From positions 18,534,178 through 18,598,177 of the forward strand of contig OX243825.1 in assembly GCA_945859605.1 (NCBI GenBank): a DNA stretch of 64,000 nt, given 5' to 3'. The stretch comes from Lumbricus rubellus (taxonomy: Eukaryota > Annelida > Clitellata > Crassiclitellata > Lumbricidae). This document shows, piece by piece, positions 13,701 to 23,710 of this stretch. The position numbers and the translations under genes were made by a program. The notes beneath the pieces are model-generated. The model had not been told where the DNA came from and ran no database searches. It saw nothing but the letters and a program-made list of their open reading frames with translations. Position 1 is the first letter of the stretch. Each line of letters starts with the position of its first letter.

Positions 13701-16700
13701 ATGTCTTAAATTAATTAAATTTTTTCTTTTTGACTTATGGTGTTCTACATTTTTTTGTCATTGCTTTAGGCATATGACTTTATACGAAGAGTACATGCTG
13801 CTGAAAGAATTTGAGAAGAGAGAGAATGTGTTGGCCAGTAAAGTTGAGGAGAAGTATGAAGAAAAGGTTGATATGCAGATCAAGGTAAAAAGCTAACCTG
13901 GTGATCTTTGTATTAACAAATCAGTTTAAATCACAATAAATCTCATTATTTTATTGTCAGTTGTTACTATTTCTTTCTTTAGCATGGCATAACATAGCAA
14001 GGATTTTAAGTGGTTGACAAGATGCATACACAGTCTGTGTTATCACTATTCTTAGCTTCTTCTTAAAAGCTGTGATAGTGTCTATTGTGGGACACTGTGG
14101 CATATGTTTGAATCTGCCTCAAGCCACCGCGTAGGGACCCTGAGCAAGTCCTCACTCACACAATTCCTCATGTGTTTTGCTGTGAAACTCCGATTCAGTG
14201 TCTGCACTGTAGTCGGGAGTGCCTCTGAGTAGTATCTTGAAGGAACATAATAACAACTGCTCATACACACATACACAAGTGCTTAAACGTACATTTATTG
14301 AGATAGTACTATCATCTGAACCATACTACAAGTATGCAGTTATTGCATAGGAGCATTTTAAAAGCCCTCTATAGCGGTCCCTTTGATTTCTACGAAATGC
14401 ACGTTTGACTTTATTCCAGATTCTGGAAGCTGCATCAAAGCTGGAACTGAAGAAGAAGGATATTGACAAACTGATGGAGAAGGAGAAAGCGCAGACGGCC
14501 GTCTTTCTTGAAACGCTGGCGGACAATAAATTTTCAGAATTTCTAATCAAAGTCTACAAGAAGAAAATCAAACGATCAAAAGCAAAGACTAACGAGGGTC
14601 AAGGCAAGTATTTCCTTTCTAAGCAATCGTAGTTCATTATAAGTTGCTTATTGCTGAGCAGTTTGTGACAGAGGGTCCCGGTTGTTATGATATACCTCTT
14701 CTTGAAGTGGGGCATGGTGGTGTAGAGGCGGGTTTGGTGCCTTGGAGCCAGAGGGTTCCAGGTTCGAATCCACCTCAAAGCTGCTGCATAGGGACCTTGA
14801 GCAATTCTTTTTTGATGTCTTGTGAGTTAAGATAATTGCACTGTATAAGATATGATTAGACTGGATTACAAAGGGTTAATTAGCAATCCAACAGTCAGGC
14901 AACTGTCTTTGCCATATTGTCATGGCACTGTGACATATTATCATTTTCACTTGACGTACTAGGAGTTTAAATGTATAAACTGGTTCGATATACATGTAAC
15001 TATATCAAAGATGAAAAATCTTGTTGGTTGCAGGTGGAGATGAAGACAGCGACGAAGACTCAGATGACGGTTCAGATTATTCTGAATCTGAGGAGGAATC
15101 GGAGTCAGAGGCCGGGGGACTTGACCTTGACGCTTGTCCTCCAGGCTGCGACCAGATGGTCTACGACAGCACGTGTATGCTACGTGAGAAGAGACTTGAC
15201 GTGGAGGAGGCGCTGACCGAGGAGAAGAAGATCCGAGATGCCATGGTCAAAGACTTAGAGAACATGCACAAGAAAGCGAAAGTGATTGAGGCTGCATCTA
15301 AGGCTGCAGAGCAGGAACTGGAAGCGTTCCAGGTAAGTGGTTACCATGGAAGCATTCCAGGTAAATGGTTACTAGGAAGCATTCAGGATTGGAGGGGGGT
15401 CAAAACACAGCGGAGTGCTTTTCCTGCCTGCAATTCACTTCTGAGCTCTTGTGACCCACATCAGGGCAACCAACATGTGCCGTATGCATGCCTCTGATGA
15501 ACATAGATTTTTTGGGTGCCCATTGTATTCACAATACTATCTGGATATGTATGTGGTTACTGAATTGCATTCGTTATTATGGAAATGGTTTGTGTTGCAT
15601 GCAGAGTGAATTCCTTGTAGCAATTCTTTACAAGTTTTTTGCACACACTGTCTTTATCACTGACCAGCAAGTTTCAAGATAAGAATTGGTTTTGGTAGAA
15701 GCTGATCAGTAAATTTTAAGTTGTGGAATGCACAGCAACATGCCCTGAACAACTGGGGTTTCGTACACTGCTGGATGAAGGGCTGACATGAGGGAAATGA
15801 ACCCTCTTCATGTTTTCAAATATGATGTGGTAGTTTTAATTAAACTTATATGGATCCAAAAAAAGCTTAGTAGTATGCTTATATTAGTAATATTTACCAG
15901 ACCAGCTGCCTGAGGAATTTTGTGTTCAGTATTCACTTTCAAAAAGATTTGCTCTCTCACACTTTTGATATTCCGGATAATGCGTTAAAATGTGTATAAT
16001 TGAAATCAATCAATCAATCACATAGATTTATACAGCACCCCTTTAATAACTCTACTCAGAGGCACTCTCAAACCCATACCTGGTAAAAAAAGTCTTGAGA
16101 AGACGATTGAAAGAGCCAGCAGAGAACGGAGTGCCGCAGGCAGTCCATGTGTTAGAGTTAGAGTCTTTTTATTTACATTTTCTGTTACAATTTCTTACAG
16201 TTGGAGAAGCAGCACAAGCTGAATGAGTTGGACGTCATCATTACACTGAATCTTCATCAGATTGAATACATTGTGAATAGCGTCCTTCCGAACGATCTGT
16301 CGCCATGTCTAGTTTTCGAGTCACAGGGCGTTACACGGTTACAGCATCGAATCGAGGAACTCGTTCAGGAACGGAGCACGCAGAAAGTTCAACAGAAGTC
16401 AGTTGGCCCACTTTATGTCAATAGTCATTTTAACCCTTTACCGACCGTAGTGTAGTAAATCGTATGGGAAATCGTATACCCTCGATCGGTAAAGGGCTAG
16501 GCAAAAACATATAGCTGCTTACTTGTCTGCTATGAAGAGAGACGGCATTTATTTACGAAGATACTGCGGAAATGTTTTTTTATATTATTATTATACTTAA
16601 CGATACTTTTGGCATATATTATATTGCAATCTGCGCTTTCTTCTATTCACCAGAGAGTTTTTATATCTTGAGGAATCATTTCGACCTTCGCAGAATGATG

Positions 16701-19700
16701 ATAATGTTAATAATGGTGATGATAGTAACTTAATTAAATAATAATAATAATAATAATGATGTGAATAATAATTCCAAGACAATGGTGGTGTTGGTGGTCC
16801 GAGATCACTCTATCTGGTGTTTTACACTGAATGCCGCACCCGAAGTCTGCCGGTCATGCTGATCATGTCACAGTGATCACCATTGTTGTTTTTAATGATG
16901 ATAGCCATGATGGAGTTGTTCATGATTATAATGTTTGGCTGGTTACTGACTTACGTCATGTATGGCACTGAATGGACAACTCAGATGTGCTGTCATACAG
17001 ATGTATTGATATTTGCAGGCCTTGTTAGCTACATCGGTAAGCGAGAGCAGCATTCGTCTGTTGGTTGCAACGAACTGAGGTTCAAGCCCCGGGCTGCGAG
17101 ACTTGGGAGTTGACATTCAGAGATTTAGATTATCTTGGGCTAGCACGTGTTGGACGCAGTGGCACAAGCTTCTGCGGAGCGACCTTGGGCAAGTTGCTTA
17201 ACCATCATTGTCTGTGGGGAAGGCAACGGGAAACCACCTCACTCATCTCATCCCCAGGGGCGTAAAGCCAATGAACCTGCCTACGGGCAGAACACCATCA
17301 TCATCATCATCAGAAATATAAGATAAATGAATGCAAATGATGTGTTTTTTGACTGATTCTATATATTTGAAGGGATGCGAGGAAGCAACACGTTCAGTTG
17401 ATCAAAGATCGACGCATGTTCGACCATCGCATCGGAGTGATGAAAGAGGAATGCGAGAAGTTGATGATGCAGAAGTTTGGATGCGTTGTTGACATCGAGA
17501 AACTGGAAACGGTGACGTTTAATCGTCAGATCGAAGAAGTCAAGGAAAGATTAACGATGGTGGAAACGGAATTCTCCAACGAACTGCTCCAGTGGGACGT
17601 ATGTAAAACGGAAAAAAATTGTAATCGGAAAAGTTTCCAGATAATGGCTTAAAAACTGATAAAGATGCAAGGCACCATCGAAAATGCAGAACAGATCAAT
17701 ATATATATTCATTTGTTAAATGAATTTCAATTTGTATAGCGCTGCTTCAAGGGGATTATTCAGAGGCGCTCCCAATCCCAGCATGGCCAAATAATTTTTT
17801 TTCATTTCGGTGGTATATTCTATTACAAAATGTCACATAATTTGCCTTCTGAGCTTGATTCACCTAAGTTTATTCCAGTTACAATTGCAGTCAATATATT
17901 TTCGTCTGTATAAAAGCTGAATGCCTTAATACCTGTGCTTTACGAATACTAATAGGCACAATCTAAGAGCGAAGTTTTTCTGTGGATCCAATAAATAAAT
18001 ATAAAAAAAGGTGGAAATAAGGATCAAATACAAAGGCTTCTTTAGTATCCAATTGCTTGTGCTGAAGCATACTGCCAAGGGTCCCCTCTGACACGTTCTA
18101 TTGCAATCTTAAGACTGTCCTCCTTAGCCGAGGCTGAGTCGGGAGTGCTCCTGAGCAGTAACCTTGAATGGACACTATAAAAATTCTTGTAATGAATGAA
18201 TGAATACTTGAAAGTGCAGAAAACCGATTTCAGGATATGCCTGACGTTTCACATTTAGGGAGAATTTTGCATGAATATTTATGCCGCAGCATTATTGCCA
18301 CTCCAATGTAATGCAACTGTGATATCGTGCATTTTGAGGTCATAGATCGAGTTAGTTGAGGTTTAAAAAATGACGTCACTATGCCTCACTATCACATAGA
18401 TTGTGTTACAATATAGATCCAAAAGTGAGCTACAAAATGGAGCTCAATAGCGAGTTTTTGGTCTATCATCTGTTTCATTAAGAGAAGTCTTTTTTGTTTT
18501 GCGATAGGACGATATCATGGCTGCGAAAGATGAAATGACTTCATTGATTCGTAAGAACACGGCTATTCTTAATCAGTTGACGATGCTGTATGACGAAAAG
18601 AAACACTACGAGAAAGATCTTGATGCAAGACAGAAAAACCTGGTATGTCCTATAAAAAGCATAACATGTTCGAAATAACATAATGAATATCATAATACTA
18701 TCATTTTATGTTAGCTTAGCCTGTCATGAATTTATGGTATGTCATCTTACGGTAATTTCTTTCAATAGATGAAATATATAGCAAATGTCGAAAATGAAAT
18801 CATAACTTCTATAGTTATATATTTCCGATATCTTCAGCACCCAAATTTGCGATGGTGAGTTATAGCAAGCAGCTTATTTGTAGGTGCTCTGTAGAATACA
18901 AAAGCAGCAAGGCAGGTAAGGTTATTTCTGAAAGTGAGGAAATACTTTGGCTCTGCTCTGTTTCAATAAACTTGTTAACAGTTTAATTGGCTACCATTGT
19001 GATATTATGGTTGCAGCTGTTTATGGTCAGATATGTAGTTGCTTTGTCAGGCACCTTTGTAACGGCATGGCTGTGTTACAGCTCCATATAAATTGTCGTA
19101 ATTATTATTATTATTTCTGGTAGGTATTTGATAGCAAAATTAAGGGAATAGGGATGGTCGTAGCCGGAAGAGAAAGTTAGGATTGGGTGTCATGGTTTGG
19201 AGATAATGGAATAGAGACAATACTTTTAAGATTCTGTGTTTGTTTGCATTGCATTCTTTTATAGCTTACTGACTATGGGGAACAGGTAGAAGAATTATAC
19301 CACCATGGTTTCTTGTTGTTACTTTTGCATGTCATCACCATGTATAGAAATTGTTGTGATTTTGTGTGAATTATAATGAAATTTATTGTTTACAGTTTGT
19401 GTTTTCTTTTGATTAATTTTGTTTGGTATTTTATGTTTATGTGAACCCATGCCTGCTTGTAGTGAACACGTTTGAATGTAGTAGACTTGTTTGAACCAGT
19501 AGGCATGTTGTTGACTGTGACCAAGCATGAACTGTGATTTTTGTCTTATGAATCAGATCTAATCTGCAGGATAAGGCAACATATTTTAAGACAAGATAAG
19601 GCTACACAATGTAATAAGGCAAGAAAAGGTTATTTGAGGCAGGTCAAGGGTAAGATAAGGTACGATAGGGCAGGTTTGGGTAAGTCTTGTTTTGCTACTA

Positions 19701-20158
19701 GGCACTTAGTTTTACCAAATAATTGAGTAAATTAGTACATGGGTATTGGGTAACTATCTGTGTAGAGTTGAATTCACAAATGCAGGCATTACAAATCTTG
19801 TGAGTTTAAACAGAAAGTTGCCTTGATTGTTCTGTTGGTTAACTTTTGTTTTGAACTTAAACGAAAATCATTTTAGCTATCACAGTGTTTGCATGTGGCC
19901 ATTGCTGTTGTAATTTCATCGAGTGACAAGATCCTTCTCTTCTTTTTCTTGCAGGGAACTGAATTCAGTGGTGTGCATAAGAGCGCAATTGAAGAACGCC
20001 AGCGTCTCATCCAACTAGTTCACTACCAGGCGCAAGAGATCGAGGCCATGAAGGATGAAATCATGATGCTGTCAAGAAAGGGAGGTCACATTCTGCCCCC
20101 AGCACAGCCACCCATGCCCCGCAGTGCCCCAACGGCAAGGCCTCTGCCCATGCTGTAG
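368..20158 (+). CDS. CFAP44: CFAP44 (WDR52/FAP44), C-terminal part, 22 exons
   Basis: Axonemal protein which, from family knowledge, works with CFAP43 to tether the inner dynein arm I1/f heads to doublet microtubules. Exons, all in consistent phase: 368-520, 915-1032, 1549-1667, 2235-2383, 2929-3205, 3993-4045, 4849-5011, 5846-5976, 6612-6793, 7833-7993, 8472-8660, 9349-9533, 10053-10182, 10802-10923, 11491-11619, 13770-13884, 14420-14603, 15034-15332, 16201-16397, 17373-17598, 18508-18642, 19955-20158. They encode 1,206 residues ending in TAG. Exons 1-5 carry the end of the WD40 region ([34 protein letters not shown]), interrupted by a charged helix in exon 2. Exons 6-21 are mostly coiled coil. 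The last exon has the family tail [11 protein letters not shown] followed by a proline-rich end. Human CFAP44 is about 1,850 residues, so roughly 600 N-terminal residues lie left of the window. Introns after exons 6, 7 and 17 have GC donors. CFAP43 is the nearest alternative, but the tail favours CFAP44. Confidence 0.93.
571..740. repeat. (TGTA)n microsatellite
   Basis: Interrupted tetranucleotide array in the first CFAP44 intron shown. Open frames on both strands here are artefacts of the repeat. Confidence 0.9.
2420..2517 (+). repeat. L2/CR1-like LINE 3' end
   Basis: GGGAGTACCTCTGAGTAG, then GAGACGCTATACAAATTCAT and (GAAT)n. Same tail type as the SINEs. In a CFAP44 intron. Confidence 0.65.
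3404..3624 (+). repeat. tRNA-derived SINE, family 1, nearly full length
   Basis: Head GTGGGGCGCGGTGGTGTAGT with an A-box-like start and a B box in GGTTCGAATCC. The body has ACCTTGGGCAAGTCCTTCAC. The tail has GAAGGGGCGCTATAACAAG then (CAAA)n. Lies in a CFAP44 intron. The best-preserved plus-strand copy in the window. Confidence 0.85.
4266..4460. repeat. Tandem repeat of GTGAATATCTGTCA units
   Basis: About a dozen 14-bp units alternating GTGAATATCTGTCA and GTGAATGACTGTCA, in a CFAP44 intron. Seen directly. Confidence 0.85.
4522..4592. repeat. ~70-bp palindromic TTAA element (micro-MITE), copy 1
   Basis: Starts TTAACCCTTTACCGACC and ends CTTAAGGGTTAA, with a TATTGGAAATCC-like centre. Diverged copy in a CFAP44 intron. 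Confidence 0.6.
5193..5304. repeat. Tandem (ATGTGATGTAATATGATGTA)n
   Basis: Roughly five 20-bp units, each of two 10-bp half-units, in a CFAP44 intron. Confidence 0.85.
5578..5765. repeat. Tandem repeat of ~32-bp GATGATGACTATGATTATAG units
   Basis: Four to five copies alternating ACTATG and ACTGTG, about 80 bp upstream of CFAP44 exon 8. Confidence 0.8.
6019..6490 (-). repeat. L2/CR1-like LINE 3' ends (two fragments) with RT-ORF C-terminus
   Basis: The minus strand at 6407-6168 reads [19 protein letters not shown] and [11 protein letters not shown], the usual end of an L2/CR1 ORF2. It is followed by the GAGGCGCT/TATATAAAT tail. A second, separate tail lies at 6019-6105. In CFAP44 intron 8. 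Confidence 0.78.
6860..7048. repeat. ~185-bp MITE-like repeat, copy 1
   Basis: GGGCCGTTTTAAAGGAATTT to CTGCACGTTAAAAAGCTC. Several AGAACTGCAC/AACTGCAC motifs inside. In CFAP44 intron 9. Confidence 0.6.
8211..8426 (-). repeat. tRNA-derived SINE, family 1
   Basis: Complementary copy of the family at 3404-3624: (GTTT)n tail, CACTTGTTATAGTGCCCC, and a complementary B box in GGATTCGAACC. In a CFAP44 intron. Confidence 0.85.
10295..10585 (-). repeat. L2/CR1-like LINE 3' end
   Basis: (CATT)n, then GGCTACTCAGAGTCGCTCCC and a diverged ORF2 end (about 10400-10560). In CFAP44 intron 13. Confidence 0.6.
10608..10755. repeat. (GAT)n/(GGTGAT)n trinucleotide array
   Basis: Nearly pure GAT repeats with TGG variants, ending about 45 bp before CFAP44 exon 14. 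The serine-rich frame on the other strand is an artefact. Confidence 0.9.
12060..12245 (+). repeat. Retroposon 3' end with (TTAC)n tail
   Basis: AAGGGTCAATCCAGCCTCAG to TTTGTCAATAAACGG followed by (CTTA)n. An AATAAA plus short-repeat tail is typical of non-LTR retroposons. In a CFAP44 intron. Confidence 0.5.
12408..13020 (+). repeat. Dispersed element starting ACTAGCTGTGGAACCCGGC
   Basis: ACTAGC...ACCCGGCGTTGCCCGGG begins a C-rich block, and the end reads TATTATGGACAAACAAACGC. Similar 'ACTAGC-ACCCGGC-GCGTTGC' starts are common repeat ends in invertebrate genomes. Related start at 45957. The class is uncertain, and the open frames inside are not coding. Confidence 0.45.
13531..13768. repeat. 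Three tandem 79-bp units ending at the CFAP44 exon 16 acceptor
   Basis: Units begin AAAGAACTT at 13531, 13610 and 13689. The third runs into TTGCTTTAG, the acceptor used by exon 16 (13770). Each earlier unit has TTTAAAG where the last has TTTAGG. Confidence 0.85.
14088..14281 (+). repeat. SINE family 1, 5'-truncated and diverged
   Basis: Starts within the B-box region (TTTGAATCTGCCTCAAGCC) and keeps the GACCCTGAGCAAGTCC core and a GAGTGCCTCTGAGTAG tail. The A box is lost. In a CFAP44 intron. Confidence 0.7.
14708..14812 (+). repeat. SINE family 1, 3'-truncated head
   Basis: Only the tRNA-like head (GGGGCATGGTGGTGTAGAGG to GGTTCGAATCCACCTC) and the start of the body remain, about 420 bp from another partial copy in the next intron. 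Confidence 0.7.
16005..16160 (-). repeat. L2/CR1-like LINE 3' end
   Basis: (CAAT)n, TTTATACAGCACCCCTTTAA, ACTCAGAGGCACTCTC. Lies just before CFAP44 exon 19. Confidence 0.6.
16430..16500. repeat. ~70-bp palindromic TTAA element, copy 2
   Basis: TTAACCCTTTACCGACCG pairs with CGATCGGTAAAGGGCTAG. The centre GTATGGGAAATCGTATACCC is shared with copies 3 and 5. In a CFAP44 intron, 32 bp after exon 19. Confidence 0.7.
17018..17315 (+). repeat. tRNA-related SINE, family 2, with (CAT)n tail
   Basis: tRNA-like head TTAGCTACATCGGTAAGCGA with a B box in GGTTCAAGCCCCGG. The conserved body has GCGACCTTGGGCAAGTTGC and GGCAACGGGAAACCACCTCA, and the tail is (ATC)n. In a CFAP44 intron. Confidence 0.78.
17705..17800 (-). 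repeat. L2/CR1-like LINE 3' tail
   Basis: TGTATAGCGCTGCTTCAAGG and CAGAGGCGCTCCCAATCC in a CFAP44 intron. Confidence 0.6.
18105..18210 (+). repeat. L2/CR1-like LINE 3' tail
   Basis: TCGGGAGTGCTCCTGAGCAG, GAATGGACACTATAAAAATT and (GAAT)n, in the same intron as 17705-17800 but opposite in direction. Confidence 0.6.
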
Positions 20159-21340
20159 ATTAATTCTAGATGTCATTTGTGATCGTGTTAATAACAATAT
20201 TCAATGCACTGTGTATCAGAGACATGTGTAGGATCGGTGTGTTATGTTTACGTGAAAGATCATTGTTTTTGGCGTGTAACATTATGCAAAAATTGCACGA
20301 CTGCAGTATTATTTTGTGACTTATGAGTTTGAATGTGTGCAGTATAAAGTCAGCATGAAACCTCTCACAACCTGAATTAAAAATGTTATTTGTCGCACAA
20401 AATAAGAAACATTTAATTTGATTCCCTGTTATTTGTTGCAGTACGATACAATACATAACAAGCCATTATGAAACCTTGATATATCTTCACTGTATTATGC
20501 AAAGAAACTGAGTTGCTATGGCCAGACCTTCATTACAACTCAGATATTATTTGTAATGTAAACATTGCCATAAACTGCTAAAGAACATGATTGCATTTAA
20601 CGTGCATTACATTCAACATAATAAAGTTTGCTAATGCTCCTTTTCTGACATAGTAGCATGCATATAGATCTGCATGTTGAAGTGATATTTCAAATTCTTC
20701 CATGTTGAACTGTGTGTATGTGAGTGAACATCTTTATGATCTATTTATTAATTGAGCTAAATCTTCTCTCAATATTGCATTTTAATGTTTGCCATCGATG
20801 AAGATGAATGAGTGCTTATTTTTGGAGTGATTTAACATCACATTAACCATGTAAATATTTTTTTTCATCACTACCTTGCATTTGATTGACTTTTCTATGT
20901 TTTACTATATTTTTATGCATGCATTATTTATGCAAGTGAGTGCTCGTGAGAATTTTTATAATTAAAGAAAACTGCTGCAAACTGTAACTGCTACTTTTTA
21001 ACCTTTAATGAAACATTTTTTGCTCTGCAAACTGCGTATCATATTGCCTATGAAAATTAATGAATCAACGCTGCTGTTATATTGGAACTAACTGCTGGAG
21101 TTAAAATGAAACAAAACTGCTTCTAATATCGGAACTAACTGCTGAGTTTAACTTTTAGAATATGTCTAGCATTGTCTATGCATAGCTATTTGTCTTTGGT
21201 TTGTTACATTGTTGATAATAAGAATCTGTAAATCATGAAGACATTCTGAATTTAATTATGCTTTACAGGGGATCGTGATTTTTTTGTCAGTTGAAACTTG
21301 CTTCGATGTTGAAGCAATGTATTTCTGTAAATAAAGATTA
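20159..21340 (+). other. CFAP44 3' UTR with two candidate polyadenylation signals
   Basis: About 1.2 kb of AT-rich, unique-looking sequence follows the CFAP44 stop. AATAAA occurs at 20620-20625 and again at 21330-21335. The second is followed by a T/G-rich stretch, and repeats begin shortly after, so it is the likelier distal end. Use of both sites is inferred. Confidence 0.55.
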
Positions 21341-21689
21341 TTTGTAGGTTTCAAATCGACTTTTGATTCTATGGATTATGGAAACAATGTCTGAGAACTA
21401 TTTCATTAGTATAATTATAATACAGCTCTGCAGGGCCGACACAAACCATTCATGCTGGTTCAGTAAATGTCCCTTATAAGGACTCTGTTACTTAGCTCAT
21501 CTTACGTGCCTGCCTCCCTGCTTGTATGTTCTGTCTGTTTGTGTGTCTATCTTTGTCTGTCTGTTTGTCTGTCTTTGTCTGCTCACAAAAAGGGCGCTAT
21601 ATAAATTTTGGAATGAATGAATGAATGGATGAATGAATGAATGAAGTGGGAATACGAAGCAGTGAAAATGGGGATAGGCCTCATAATTT

Positions 21690-21860
21690 ATATAGGTAAG
21701 TGAGTAGGTAAGTAAGTAATCTTTATTTGCACGAGACAGAAGGGCTCATACTTTACAACAGCTATGAATACAATCACGAAATAAATCACAAAAGCAAATA
21801 ATTCGAAAAAGTAAAATAAAAATAAATCCAATGTATTTTTACAAACATTTACAGCTGTGG
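21690..21860 (-). repeat. Retroposon 3' end with (TTAC)n tail
   Basis: On the minus strand it reads CAAATAAAGATTACTTACTT, the same tail style as 12060-12245. Between CFAP44 and CKS. Confidence 0.45.
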
Positions 21861-21979
21861 TAACGGGTCAATCGTGTTATTGCAAGGGAGCAGGCTCAAG
21901 GACATACGTCACTATCAAGGTTCATTTGCAGTTTAAAGTCATATTAGCCTACAATGCCCTACATAATAATTTTTCACAT

Positions 21980-22133
21980 GGCTGTTTTAAAGGAATTTTT
22001 GGAACTGCACAACTCCTTTCCTTTCCCATCCTCCATGGTAAATAACTTCCAATCGGTGGACAATTTTTGCTAGTTTCAACTGTATAGAAGTGCTTCTACA
22101 GCTGCACAAATCCATTTAGAACTGCACATTTTT
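21980..22133. repeat. ~185-bp MITE-like repeat, copy 2 (3'-truncated)
   Basis: GGCTGTTTTAAAGGAATTTT to ATTTAGAACTGCACATTTTT. It lacks the TTAAAAA-GCC end and abuts an inverted-repeat array. Confidence 0.6.
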
Positions 22134-22140
22134 TTACAAT

Positions 22141-22345
22141 CTTCAGCAGGTGAGTCAGTGTATATCTGCTTTAAGTCTTCATGTGAGTCAGTGTATACCT
22201 TCTTTAACTTAAAGCAGGTATACACTGACTCACATGAAGACTTAAATTAAGTCTTCAGGTGAGTCAGTGTATACCTGCTTTAACTTAAAGCAGGTTATAC
22301 ACTGACTCGCAGTCTTCATGTGAGTCAGTGTATAAATGCTTTAAG
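22141..22345. repeat. Inverted-repeat array with five TGA(G/C)TCA motifs
   Basis: Alternating forward GTGAGTCAGTGTATACCTGC and its complement GCAGGTATACACTGACTCAC. Exact 7-mers at 22151, 22184, 22226, 22260 and 22321. About 0.8 kb past the CFAP44 3' end. Can fold into long hairpins. Confidence 0.75.
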
Positions 22346-22988
22346 TGCGCTGTAGGACGAAGCAGAGCCATAGATTCAAATCTATGGCTCTGCTCTGAAC
22401 CTCACCCACCTTAGCCGTCCATCTATCTGCCTTGCCTGCCTGCCTCTCCGGACTTGACCCGCTGCCTATCGATTTTGCTTTGATTGAGCGCCTGTGAATA
22501 AGCTGGTTCCCGTGACTTCGCTTTTGTGGGCGCTGTAGAAATCTCGAGATTACGATTACGATAGGCGCCCACACCTAGGGGCTAGAGAGGCACTTGCCCA
22601 GTGGTAAATATTAAAACACTTCTCCTTGCTTTCTAAAGAATTTCTTCACACTAAAGCACAAAATAAAATCGAGAAATTTAGGCCTACATCTAGAAACCTC
22701 TACCTATGCTCTTAATAACCTGCTATGCATTTAGAAGCTCCTTCCAAAAACTTATTCATGCGGTTCATGCCATATTGTATTTTCCCCCTCCTGCAGAAAT
22801 CTCTGCACTCGCCCATCACTAAACTATTTCCATTCAACACCAAACTGCCAACCATGGTTCAAACAAGTTCTGGACCAGACAGTTGAATAGTCCATGTCTG
22901 CTGAAAGTCGATTTATGTAGGTAGTAGCAAATTCTGTGTATTTCTTCATCAGCACACAAAACTTGTTTGTAAAGACTCAGTTTTTGCA

Positions 22989-23173
22989 GGGCTGTTTTGA
23001 GGATTTTTTAGAACTGCACAAACCCTTCTTTCCTTTTCATCCTCCATGGTAATCAGAGGACAGTGACCATTTTTTGCTAGTTTTAACTGTAGGCCTATAT
23101 AAGTGCTTTTACAACTGCACAAATCCATTTAGAACGGCACATTTTGTGTACAACTGCACGTTAAAAAAGCCCT
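22989..23173. repeat. ~185-bp MITE-like repeat, copy 3
   Basis: GGGCTGTTTTGAGGATTTTT to GTTAAAAAAGCCCT. The ends are short inverted repeats (AGGGCT/AGCCCT). Between CFAP44 and CKS. Confidence 0.6.
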
Positions 23174-23284
23174 CAGTTGTTGAACCTCACCTTGACGGTG
23201 GCTTGACCTGAATGGGTTTGTTTCCACAAATGCTGAGATATTCACACATAATGGATTCAACATTTTGCCAATATGGCACTGTGC

Positions 23285-23505
23285 AACACAATGTGAATGG
23301 ATCATAATTGTAATTGTAATTGAACATTTATATAGCGCCACTTCAAGAGAACTCCTCAGAGGCGCTCCCGACCTGACACCAAACCATAATCAAAGAGAAT
23401 GGTTTTCAAACGCTTGCGGAAAAGGGGCAAAGAAAGACAAAGAAGTTCATTACGGAGACTAATAGGTAATTTATTCCAGAAAGATGGACCGACCATAGCA
23501 TAATA
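23285..23505 (-). repeat. L2/CR1-like LINE 3' end
   Basis: ATTTATATAGCGCCACTTCA, CAGAGGCGCTCCCGACC and a diverged ORF end. Sits between a 185-bp MITE and the CKS 3' end. Confidence 0.62.
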
Positions 23506-23597
23506 ATTATTACCCTTTTGATGAGATAATCAAAAATTCTATACAGTATAAAATATTCAGATCAAACAGAACAGATTCGTAAACTAACAAACTTCAT

Positions 23598-23603
23598 TTA
23601 TTA
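23598..23603 (-). other. Candidate polyadenylation signal of the CKS gene
   Basis: AATAAA on the minus strand about 110 bases past the CKS stop codon. Position and hexamer fit; no transcript evidence is available. Confidence 0.5.
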
Positions 23604-23710
23604 CGTAACAAAATGATTGAATAAAACATTGAAAGACAAGACAAACACGTAGATCATTGCTAAATTTTAAAATGACTAAAAATGTTTCAGTTCTTCGCGG
23701 TTTAAAATGT

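Larger units (their letters stand above)
21341..23597. other. CFAP44-CKS intergenic region
   Basis: Holds repeats already listed (retroposon tail, two MITE copies, inverted array, LINE end) plus a short palindrome of ATAGATTTGAATCTAT type near 22370-22385. No gene seen. Confidence 0.6.
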
